DNA of 64,000 nt from positions 1 through 64,000 of the IMG/VR virus record IMGVR_UViG_3300020000_000010; one strand, 5' to 3'. Made by a program: the position numbers and the translations under genes. The notes under the pieces were generated by a model. It did no database searches and had not been told where the DNA came from. It was given only the letters and a program-made list of their open reading frames with translations. The DNA is from a virus. This document shows, one piece after another, positions 19,301 through 28,200 of the stretch; within the stretch, counting starts at the first letter, position 1, and each line of letters begins with the position of its first letter.

Positions 19301-21070
19301 ATATGGTATGGGTTAGTTACTATAACAGGTAATAAATGGGTAGGAGGAATAGATTTTCCTTCAGAACCAGGATTAATAAAGCCTGTAACTTTGACAAGAC
19401 CTAATGTAGTAGATTCCTCTGGTAATTTCTTAGTATCCTATGAAAGATATTTATCTGAACAATATGGAGGTGCTACATATACTGCAAGATCTTTAAACAA
19501 ATATATACCTGTAACTTTTATACCAAAGAGTGCTATAGGTGTTAGTATAATTGATGGTAGTGGGAGTGTAGAAAATATAAGATGCTATGGTGGAGATACT
19601 TATGTAGGACTATATGATAGTGTAAACTATTCATATTATATGGAACCTGTACCTGGTTATGATAAAGCAGGACAGACTAAGAAAGCCTCTGGAGAATTAT
19701 TTCCAGCAGAAGCTCCTTTTAATTTTAATGTAAGAGAAGGACAACATTTTAATGTATCTGCTTCTACAGATGATTTAGATCATACAGAAAGAAGAATTAA
19801 AAGAGCTTTAAGAAGAGCTAAAAGAAGAGCTAAAAGACAAGGACTTGATTTTCAACAAGTAGCAGATATAATTATACCTAAAAGATTCTTATATGATGAA
19901 CATGAGTATGAGGAGATATATCATCAGAATAATAATGTTCAATTATCTTTTCCTACTCCTTTAATAAATCTATTTACAGATACTAATACTAATAGGATCT
20001 ATAAATCTGAACCTAAGATAGATGGAGAATTAATAGATTCTTGGAAACAGTTTAAACCTACTTCCCACATAGATGTAGAAGGAATATATGGGCCTATAAC
20101 AAGTATTCATGTTAATTCTGATAGGTTATATTTCTATCAGAACAATGCTTTTGGTATAGCAACCACTAATGAGAGAGAGTCTGTACAAACAGGTTCTGGA
20201 GTAATGGCTATAGCAAATTCTAAACCTCTTTCTAGATATGATTATATATCTGTAGAAACAGGATGTTTTCATACTTTTGGAGTAGTTAATACTCAAGCAG
20301 GATTATTCCACTTTGATATTAATAAAAAGAAGTTATTTCAGTTTTCAAATGGACTAAATCCAATATCTGATTTAGAAGGACTATCTGGATACTTTAAAAC
20401 TACCCTTTTAAATGGTGATATTAATCTATTAGATACTACTTTAGATACTTTACCTATAGGAATACATGGAGTTTATGATAGTACAAATAATAGAATATAT
20501 TACACTTTTTTAAATAATAATGGAAATTATACTTTAAATTATAATCTCCTTAGTAAATGTTTTGAAAGTTTCCATAGTTTTACTCCAGGATTATATATAA
20601 AAACTTCTAATAGATTATTATCAATAGACCCTTTAAATAAAGATATTTGTTACCAACATAATATTGGAAATTATAATTCTTTTTACGGAGTATTATATCC
20701 TAGTACTATATCCATATTAATTAATGAAAATCCAAGTTCTATTAAAACTTTTGATAATCATTTAATTTTCACAGAAGTAACAGATAATTTAGGAAATAAT
20801 TTAGTTAATGAAACAATAGATCAAATAGAATGCTCTAATGATTATCAAACTTCAGGAGTAGTTAATCTATTGAATAACAATACTATAAGAAGGAAAGATA
20901 GAAAATGGCATTTACAAATACCCAGAGATATTAATCCTTCTGCTTATACTATATTAAAATCCAGATTATCAGATACTTACCTTTTATCTAAATTAATCTA
21001 TAATAATCTTAATGATAGAAGATTAGTTTTACATGATGTTCACACAGACTTTAGAGAAAGTATAACGTAG
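16367..21070 (+). CDS. Muzzle/nozzle-like tail protein (1567 aa)
   Basis: The opening (TFYKGIDKNISKQ ... YFHADNIQIVTSDNLSTGAV) recalls the start of T7-type nozzle proteins, and size and position fit the crAss001 muzzle protein gp44. The body is beta-rich. Two odd inserts stand out: a Gly-rich hydrophobic stretch near residues 722-750 (KLGGGGGLFTGIVGIF) and a very basic run near 1141-1160 (RIKRALRRAKRRAKRQG). These could be membrane-contacting and nucleic-acid-contacting parts. It ends in TAG just before a promoter, so it closes the structural unit. Confidence 0.75.
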   Translation: MSDTTNTFYKGIDKNISKQKYNNQSYFHADNIQIVTSDNLSTGAVVTTKGTRLEFNIPSILQTQYENGSEEGTVTIPLQQNLEVIGGVGYDNFVILFTCNDSGYGQVWKVEYDESTGNPIGLVANSLVVSTHLIYNRFLNFRRTNRIKAFIRKEDSKFIRLYWNDMNLNPMRSLNLIGTPAQIIETRVRTIDLNPRINFQLPILKEFLVGDLPNGRIGYFYRLISKDGSITTFSPISNLLDLNNGNENGLYQFYPEDNIKFKNDKAANDAEQRRLEFSSDKAVRCIIPSIDKDYDYIQVGYVLYKIKNVPLLYLMPFDIIQSSDDSLTKKYEFIHSGEEEGIFPITVEEFNILNNTFDSFLDFTPKHNDLYIANIKNSQFDVDYDARAYRFNNSRQSYIYKGDGSQEFFIDGTNPIYPNTTTQATFDAINPYNDENPATNGNWDVTDQYKFQADGITIGGEGLNVKYSFITDEHKVDTDIINPSLFSSYLDVQDAAPFNKVPKGTSLPIDFGISTQTYTGLEKSFDDLKSPYKSSLYEGYARFEVYRFSLVFVSLQGKRSFVKWIGDIKMPSFMDTGFKLDRFDNASNTYYIRSCGIKFEINNIPQNILDNISGIEIRRVLRDDHNQSKLGTGITGGFVKNQTDPLTIDDLFSFVDDTIATLIRNIIGSSGFFSWVPGSDTVFNQISNSIADAITSGIKATLSTEGLFENISKGDFSTLFTNSIGKLGGGGGLFTGIVGIFTGHFGRQIGEWLHEKLGDLFNHKKVGGIDNIVYSLDNAIIPSGGTLPISNEGTIANKNYGYIISPINQFNKYKFRTDDYLVPIASYEYNNATGEYPKYVGVYHRDTNVGLFNRTHSTAKYKKWYKGLYLSSIHRLPIDLENTLDIGEILVPQQLLGLPEGTFVNAYFGRIERLNDAGTFIGGLEKLSVRTLVQGIGDKKHFIKTSVSFPNLIDSTNGIYKNYDQQSLSGVTNKDANNIWYGLVTITGNKWVGGIDFPSEPGLIKPVTLTRPNVVDSSGNFLVSYERYLSEQYGGATYTARSLNKYIPVTFIPKSAIGVSIIDGSGSVENIRCYGGDTYVGLYDSVNYSYYMEPVPGYDKAGQTKKASGELFPAEAPFNFNVREGQHFNVSASTDDLDHTERRIKRALRRAKRRAKRQGLDFQQVADIIIPKRFLYDEHEYEEIYHQNNNVQLSFPTPLINLFTDTNTNRIYKSEPKIDGELIDSWKQFKPTSHIDVEGIYGPITSIHVNSDRLYFYQNNAFGIATTNERESVQTGSGVMAIANSKPLSRYDYISVETGCFHTFGVVNTQAGLFHFDINKKKLFQFSNGLNPISDLEGLSGYFKTTLLNGDINLLDTTLDTLPIGIHGVYDSTNNRIYYTFLNNNGNYTLNYNLLSKCFESFHSFTPGLYIKTSNRLLSIDPLNKDICYQHNIGNYNSFYGVLYPSTISILINENPSSIKTFDNHLIFTEVTDNLGNNLVNETIDQIECSNDYQTSGVVNLLNNNTIRRKDRKWHLQIPRDINPSAYTILKSRLSDTYLLSKLIYNNLNDRRLVLHDVHTDFRESIT

Positions 21071-21086
21071 AATATTATAGTTTTAT

Positions 21087-21118
21087 TTTGTATATAATAA
21101 TAAATATTAATACCTTTG
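21087..21118 (+). promoter_or_regulatory. Consensus promoter of the cargo/RNA-polymerase operon
   Basis: TTTG (21087-21090), a 20-base spacer and TACCTTTG (21111-21118) match the Bacteroidetes consensus. The ATG lies at 21125, only six bases after the -7 box, so the transcript would be leaderless or nearly so. The stretch upstream (AATATTATAGTTTTA) is shared with the lysis promoter at 11.4 kb. Confidence 0.78.
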
Positions 21119-21124
21119 TAGTGT

Positions 21125-23410
21125 ATGCCTGAAGATAAATTTAAACAATACTTACTAGATAAAAAGAAGTGGGAATCTCATTATAATAAAGATCTTGCTC
21201 CTATAGAAGATTGGAAAACAAATTTCTTAAAAGAAAATCCAGATAGTTCTTTTGTAGGACAGAAAGATATTCCTTTATCTTCGGGTTTAATAAATAGAGG
21301 ATTATATATTAATCAAGGAGGAATACCTACTCAGGTTAAACAATTTAATATTAATCCTGTTTCAAGACCTAAACTAGAAGCAGATACTTTAAATCCTATT
21401 ATTCCTAGTATTAATAACCAGGAAAGAGGATTAAGAACTCCAAGTAACTTAAACCCTATTGAAAATAAACCAGATAGTATTCCTTTTACAAAGTTTACTA
21501 CAGGACAGTATAATACTCCTAATGCTCCTTATGGAGAATATATGGATGAAGGAAAAAGAGTTAATGTAACTAAAGATGAAGCCTCTAAAATGGGTTTTAT
21601 TAGAAAGAATGGAGGTTTTATGAGTGGTTATTCTAAAAGTAAAAAATATTATTCTCCTGATCAAAAGGATTATGAATACTTAAAAGGAGTAGGAAGTTCT
21701 GGTATTCAAGGATATTATGATCAAGGAGGAGACCTTAAAGACTACTATAATACTCAATTAACCAAAGATGAAAACCTGGCTAAAGGATTATTATCTACAG
21801 GTTTAGGAGCAGTAGGATCTATCTTTGGAGGCCCAGTAGGAGGAGCAATAGGTTCAACCTTAGGCACAGGAATAGGAAGTTTCTTTAATAGAGGAGGAGG
21901 AATGACTACTGAAAGAAATCCTTATATAGATATAGATTATAAGAGACAACATGATGGTAGTAATAACTTAATTACAGAAATCCCTAAGACTGCTGGAACT
22001 CATGAATCTAATCCTAATAATGGAGTTAATATTTCAAACTATGATAGTTCTGTAGAGGGAAATGAAACAATAGATAATAAAAATAAATTTGTATTTTCAG
22101 ATAGATTATCTCCTAACGGAAGTAAAAGAACTTATGCAAGTTTAACTAAACCTTTAAATAAGAAATTAGATTTTAGAAAAGGAGATAAATTAACCCAAGA
22201 ATATGTACAAATAGAAATGGATAAACTAGCAGAAGATCAAGAGGCTCAAAAGCATCTTATGGATATTATGGATCAAGCTCATAAGTTATATGGAGGGATA
22301 ATGTCTATGGGAGGAGAAATGAAAGATGGAGGTTGGATTAAAGGAGCTATTAATCCCGAACATAAAGGATATTGTACTCCTATGACTAAAGAAACATGTA
22401 CTCCTCATAGAAAGGCTTTTGCTATGAGAGCAAAGGCTCATTTTAAAGACTTAGGAGGTTCTTTATATCCTGATGGAGGTAAACTAGGTAGTAAGAAAAA
22501 AGATCCTTATCAAGAAGAATTAGATGCTTATAGACAAAAACATCCCTGGGAATTTAATCCAGATGGTACTACTAAAATAGCTGAAGATCAAACTTTAAAT
22601 AGAGGTACTAATCCTGCTGGAAATTTTAATGAACCTCTTCCTAAAGGATCTGAAATTCAAAGAAGAGAGCCTATGGAATTAATGAAACCTATTTCTATGG
22701 CAGGAACTAGTGCTAATACTAAATTAAGAACAGATACTAAACCTTTACAGAAAATAGAAGAATCAGGATTAACTAATCCTACTAGTTCTAAATCTTTTAA
22801 AGGTTCTAAAGCTATTCCTTTTGCTCAATTATTAGGCCCAGCTTCTCAAATGTTAACTTCTTTAACCCAAAGAAATAATGATTTATCTAGGTTAAACTAT
22901 AGAACTCCAGAATTTACTCCTATAGATGAAACTTATGCTGCTAATTTAGCACAACAAGGACAAGACAGAATAGCAGCTACTACAGCTAATGCTATTAGAG
23001 GAACAGCAAATGATCAAGGAACTTATTTAGCTGCTTTATTAGCTTCTAATTCAGCAATGTTAGGAAGTCCAAATCAACCTTCTAATCTAGCTTATGATGC
23101 TATGAAAACAAATGTAGCAGGAAGAAATACTAATTCTATGCAAGTAGCAGGAATTAAAAATCAGAATATAGATGAAAGAGAAAAACTTTTAGATAATTCT
23201 AGAGAAGAATTTACAAATGCTTTATATAATGCTGGTGCTACTAGCGGAGGTATTTATAGAGATATTAATCAACCTAAACAAGATAAGGTAAATAATGATA
23301 TATTTACTAAGAATTTTGGTAATGTATTTAGTAACCTAGAACTTAATCCTGATGGAACTATTAAGGTTAAGAAAGTTTCTAAATATGGTGGTAAAATGAA
23401 AAAATGTTAA
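21125..23410 (+). CDS. Virion cargo/ejection-type protein (761 aa)
   Basis: It is the first gene after the promoter and precedes the polymerase gene, like cargo protein gp45 of crAss001. A Gly-zipper segment (GAVGSIFGGPVGGAIGSTL) near residues 222-250 could insert in membranes. The segment GYCTPMTKETCTPHRKA near 417 is a short motif I recall from other phage internal proteins. Gly-rich repeats such as GGEMKDGG and YGGKMKKC at the C-terminus are basic. It is probably packaged and ejected with the DNA. The family name is not certain. Confidence 0.7.
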   Translation: MPEDKFKQYLLDKKKWESHYNKDLAPIEDWKTNFLKENPDSSFVGQKDIPLSSGLINRGLYINQGGIPTQVKQFNINPVSRPKLEADTLNPIIPSINNQERGLRTPSNLNPIENKPDSIPFTKFTTGQYNTPNAPYGEYMDEGKRVNVTKDEASKMGFIRKNGGFMSGYSKSKKYYSPDQKDYEYLKGVGSSGIQGYYDQGGDLKDYYNTQLTKDENLAKGLLSTGLGAVGSIFGGPVGGAIGSTLGTGIGSFFNRGGGMTTERNPYIDIDYKRQHDGSNNLITEIPKTAGTHESNPNNGVNISNYDSSVEGNETIDNKNKFVFSDRLSPNGSKRTYASLTKPLNKKLDFRKGDKLTQEYVQIEMDKLAEDQEAQKHLMDIMDQAHKLYGGIMSMGGEMKDGGWIKGAINPEHKGYCTPMTKETCTPHRKAFAMRAKAHFKDLGGSLYPDGGKLGSKKKDPYQEELDAYRQKHPWEFNPDGTTKIAEDQTLNRGTNPAGNFNEPLPKGSEIQRREPMELMKPISMAGTSANTKLRTDTKPLQKIEESGLTNPTSSKSFKGSKAIPFAQLLGPASQMLTSLTQRNNDLSRLNYRTPEFTPIDETYAANLAQQGQDRIAATTANAIRGTANDQGTYLAALLASNSAMLGSPNQPSNLAYDAMKTNVAGRNTNSMQVAGIKNQNIDEREKLLDNSREEFTNALYNAGATSGGIYRDINQPKQDKVNNDIFTKNFGNVFSNLELNPDGTIKVKKVSKYGGKMKKC

Positions 23411-23411
23411 T

Positions 23412-25295
23412 ATGAGATTTTATAATCCTACTCCTAGACAATATGAGTCTACTTATATAGATCAGAAGTTACCTTATGATTATTTATTAAAAGCTGGACA
23501 ACAGAAACAAAATAAATATGATGAGAATTTAGCAAAAGTTCAAGGACTTAAAAAAGAAATTATAGGACTTCCTATTGATCAAAGAGAAATTGCTGAAAAA
23601 CAGAAACTTATAGATAGTAAAATTAATGATTTTATAGGTTCTATTCCTAATCAAGATTATACTGAACCTGGTTTTCAAAGAAAATTATTACAAACACAAC
23701 AAGAGTTATCTACTATTCAAAGAGAATCTGCTAAAGCTTATTCTCAAAGACTGAAAGATGTTGAAGGATTAAAAGAACAAATATCTAAAACAACTGATCC
23801 TAACTATAAACAACATCTTGCTACTCAGTTAAAAGAATACTATAATCCTAATGGAGATCCTAATCTTGCTGCTAACTATAATGAACAAACAGGTACTTAT
23901 AATCCTGCTAACCAATTATCTCATTTTGATTATAGAAAAAGACCAGAGATAGATAAAGATTTAATAGATATTACCAAGAGTATTAATGAAGATAAAAAGT
24001 CTTGGTTAAGTAATACAGGGCAGACTATAGATCAATTTCATACTTCTTTAGCTAAAGGCTCTACTGAATTTATTAGTAGAAGCAAAGGAATTCAAAGTTT
24101 ATTAGCAAAATCTGGAGATGAGGATATGATTAAATCTTTATTAATACAAAAGAATCCAGATATATCTCCAAAAGAGTTAGATGCTTTATCTTCTTTAGAA
24201 TTACAACATAATAAAGTAGTAGATAAAAACGGTAATTTTATAGGATTTAATACTAGTACTTTTTCAGGTAAAGAATTACAATCTGCTTTAGATGCTGCTG
24301 TATATACTAAAAAGGATATTGATAGAAATATAATACAAGATCCTTTAGCTAATGCTAAACATCAAGAAGAATTGGCTAGTAAAACTACTTCTAGTCAATC
24401 AGAATCTTTAGCAAATACTGGATTAGCAGATATTACAAAAGATTTAGAATTTGATTCTAAAGGTAATTTAAAAGCAGATACTAAGAAAACTACTGTTAAA
24501 AGAGGTGGTTATGATGAATTTGGAGTTTATGATCCTAATAGAATAGATTATAAAGATACTGGAGAGATGGATCTTAATAAACTAGCAGAACATGTTAAAA
24601 TAGTTAAATCTATACAAGATAATCATCCAGAATTACAAGGATTAACGCCTAAGAAAACTGTAGAGGCTTATAGAAAAGCACAAACATCCTTAGCACAAGA
24701 ATCTATTCCTTTAAAATCAGTAAGTAATCAATTTGCTTTAGGTAAAGGAGATGCTATTGCTAGAAATAAAACACAAAGAAACTTCTATTTATATGATGGA
24801 AAAGAAAAAACCTTAGATGGTCAATTATCTACTGTTTTAGATAAACTAGGAATAGAAGAAAAAGATTTTGATAAAGCTCTTGAAAAAGGTATATCAGGAT
24901 ATACTCAAGCCGGGCCTAGCGCAGGTTCTTATTATTTAGAAGTCAAAGATTCTGATGGTAACTCAAGAAGGGTTATGATTTCTCCAGATAATGAAATGAA
25001 GAAAATATTTACTGCTTCTCAAGTAATTAATGATGCTAGAAAAACTCTTTCTAAACAAGTAGTTACACCTTATGAAGATCATCCAGATATTAAGATATTA
25101 GTAAACCCAACTATTCAAAAAGATGGTACTACTAAATGGCAATATGTAAAATTAAGATTAGATAATAATGGAAATCCTATAGAATTAGAACCTACTACTT
25201 TAGAAGAAATTAGAAAAGAAGAAAATGAGGCTTTAAAAGAGTCTGGTTATCTTGGAACAGAAGTAGGAATTTTAAAACCACATCAAGCAGAATAA
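23412..25295 (+). CDS. Internal virion protein, helical (627 aa)
   Basis: The N-terminus (MRFYNPTPRQYESTYIDQKL) matches a short signature often found on cargo proteins next to crAss-type polymerases. The first 250 residues are strongly helical and coiled-coil-like (KQKLIDSKINDFI, LQTQQELSTIQRES). The C-terminus holds a compact domain with a beta-strand pattern. It overlaps the polymerase start by one base (TAATG). It is probably packaged with the polymerase. No enzymatic motif is visible. Confidence 0.7.
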   Translation: MRFYNPTPRQYESTYIDQKLPYDYLLKAGQQKQNKYDENLAKVQGLKKEIIGLPIDQREIAEKQKLIDSKINDFIGSIPNQDYTEPGFQRKLLQTQQELSTIQRESAKAYSQRLKDVEGLKEQISKTTDPNYKQHLATQLKEYYNPNGDPNLAANYNEQTGTYNPANQLSHFDYRKRPEIDKDLIDITKSINEDKKSWLSNTGQTIDQFHTSLAKGSTEFISRSKGIQSLLAKSGDEDMIKSLLIQKNPDISPKELDALSSLELQHNKVVDKNGNFIGFNTSTFSGKELQSALDAAVYTKKDIDRNIIQDPLANAKHQEELASKTTSSQSESLANTGLADITKDLEFDSKGNLKADTKKTTVKRGGYDEFGVYDPNRIDYKDTGEMDLNKLAEHVKIVKSIQDNHPELQGLTPKKTVEAYRKAQTSLAQESIPLKSVSNQFALGKGDAIARNKTQRNFYLYDGKEKTLDGQLSTVLDKLGIEEKDFDKALEKGISGYTQAGPSAGSYYLEVKDSDGNSRRVMISPDNEMKKIFTASQVINDARKTLSKQVVTPYEDHPDIKILVNPTIQKDGTTKWQYVKLRLDNNGNPIELEPTTLEEIRKEENEALKESGYLGTEVGILKPHQAE

Positions 25296-28200
25296 TGCCT
25301 ATAAATTTAAAAGATATTATAATTGGTGAGAAAAAACCAATAGAATCTAATTTATCCTTTACCAAGATACTTAGAGAAAGTCCTGATAAAGGAGAATCTA
25401 CAGATATTCAATTAGGACAATATGGAGTAAGTAACTCACAATATGATACTAATGTTACTCCTGAAAATGTTAAGAATCTTGAGGAGATTAGAGCAAATAA
25501 ACAATCTACTTGGGATAAAGCAGGAAATGGTTTAGCAAATCTTGCAGGAAGAACTATTACCTCTGGAGCAGAAGGAATATTAAATCCCTTTATAGGTACT
25601 TTTAATGCTATTAAAGATGGTCAACTAAGTTCATACTATGATAATCCTTTTACTAGAACTTTAGAGGAAGTAGATAAGCAAATTAAAGAACAAGTTCCTT
25701 TCTATTCTAGTAATCAAGAGAAGGAAGCACATGGTTTTGAGAAACTACTTTATGGAAATACTCTATGGAGAGATGTTCTTGATGGAGTAGGATATTCTTT
25801 AGGAGCTATTGCAGGAGGAGGAGTATATAGTAAAGTCTTTCAAGGATTGGCTAAAATGTCTGCTGTAGGAAAAGCAGGAGAGTTTATAGATAAACTACAC
25901 AATATAGAAAATGCTTCTGATAAACTTAAATATATTGAAGGAGTAAATACTACTAATAAGATTAAAGATGGTGCTCAGAATGGAATTATAGCAGGATTAG
26001 GAGCTATGGCAGAATCTGGGGCTAATGCTAGAGGAGATAAAGATGAATTCATTAGAAATATGACTAATGAAATTACTAAAGGCACTAGAGAATTAACAGA
26101 AGAAGAATCTAAACATGTTCAAGATTTAGCAGATGAAGTAGGAAATACTTCTTTTGCTTTGAATATGCCTATAATTATGTTAGACAACTGGATTACTTTT
26201 GGTAAATCAGTATTTGGTAATAAGTTAACAGATAAGCTAAACCTTAAGGAACTAGGAGAAGGATTAGTAAAAAAAGATGGTAAATATGAGGCTATTAAAG
26301 GAATAGTAGATAAATCTTATGGTACTAGAAAATTTATAGAACCAATTATTTCTGAAGGATTCTTTCAAGAGCAATCTCAATATGGTATTACTAAAGGTAC
26401 TAATGATTACTATAAGAAGAAATATTATAATCCAGAAGCAGCAGATTTTATAGATTCTTTTGGAGAAGGAGTATATCAGGCTTATGGAACTAAAGAAGGA
26501 TGGGATCAAGGAATTATAGGAGCTTTATCTGGTGGATTAATGGGTAATGCTACTACTTTAATAACTGAAGGTACTAAAGCTTATGTAGATCCTAATAACT
26601 ACCAAGCAGCAGCTAATTCGTTAAACAATCTACCTACTAAAAAGATATACACAGATCTTATAGATAAGGCTATGAGACATGGTAATCTAGTAAAAGAACA
26701 GAAAGAATCTCTAGATAATAATGATACTTTTAGTTATGAAAATGCTAAAAATGATGATTTTATAAATTATGCTTTTACTAAGATTTCTTATGGTAAAACT
26801 GATGATCTTATAAAACAATTAGAAGAATATAAAGGAATGTCTGAAGAAGAGTTTAAATCAAACTTTGGAACTACTATAGACTATAATGAGTTTACTAAAA
26901 ATAAACAATCTATAACTCAATTTATTGAAGATAAGATTAATAAGGTTAAAGATGTACAAAGAGCTTATAGTATTATAGATGAGAGATTTCCAGATGCTTC
27001 AGAAGGAAATAAAGAAAGATTAGCTTATGCTTCTCTAACAATAGATAATTCTAGACAAAGAAAAAATAAGTTAGGCCAGGAGGTTAATCAAGTATTATCT
27101 GGCTATCATCCTAGTTTAGGTTTTGTAGAACAAGATCCTATTTTAGCTTCTAACTATAGTACTTTAAATACTAATGAAAAGAAGAAATATGTAAAAGCTT
27201 TAGATAAATCAGGAGTTCTAAATCCTATGGATAAAGATACTATATTAGAGAAGTTAGATGATATAGATAAACTAGAAGAAAGGGAATTACAGTTTGTTAA
27301 AGAATATAAGGAACTATCTAAAGATCATGTACAAAAAGCCAATGATATAGTAGATAATGAAGTTAAAAAAAAAGTTAATAAAGCAGTAAATAATCCAGAA
27401 GAAAAACCACCTATAGATACAAAAAAGGGAAAGGTAGAAAAACCTAAACCAGTTTCTTCTAATACAGTAATTACTGAAAAACCAGAACTTAATATAGATA
27501 ATTTTGTTTATGATATTATTAATGGAAATATAGACAAATCTCCAGAAGCAATAGAATTTTATCAGAATAATAAAGAAGAAATAGAAAAAAGATTAGTAGA
27601 AGAAAGAGCTAAACCAGTAGAAGTAACACAGAGTTTAGATGATTTATTAAAAACTATTAAAAAATCTATTCCTGAAGAAACTAAAGGTATTTTTCCTACT
27701 ATAAGTAATAGTAATGAAATAAGAATAGAAAAGGGATTATCTACTGAAAAAGAGATTCTAGATGTACTTCTTCCTATGATTAAAAAAGGAGAAGACTTTA
27801 ACAAATATATAAAGTTAAAAAAGGTTAAATCAAGATATGATAAAACTATAAATATTGTATTAGTTAATCTTAAAACTCCTGAAGGAATAGAGCTTAAATT
27901 AGGAAATATACAAAGTCCTGATAAAATAAAAGATGAACAAATAAAGAAGTTATATGATTCTTTAACTCCAGAAAAAGAATATTCTCAAGAAGATTTACAA
28001 AAGATGGGAGTTTCTTTTACTTTAAGTAAAGGAGAGTTTGATTATTTAACTGAAGAAAATATAGAAGGTACTTTAGTAAAAGATATTACTTATCCTATGA
28101 AAGGGGAGTATATTATAGATACTGAAGGAGAAAAAGCTATTGTAGGTTCTGCTTTTAAGCCTAAAGATTTTTTAGAAACTGTAAAAAATATTCCAAAAAA

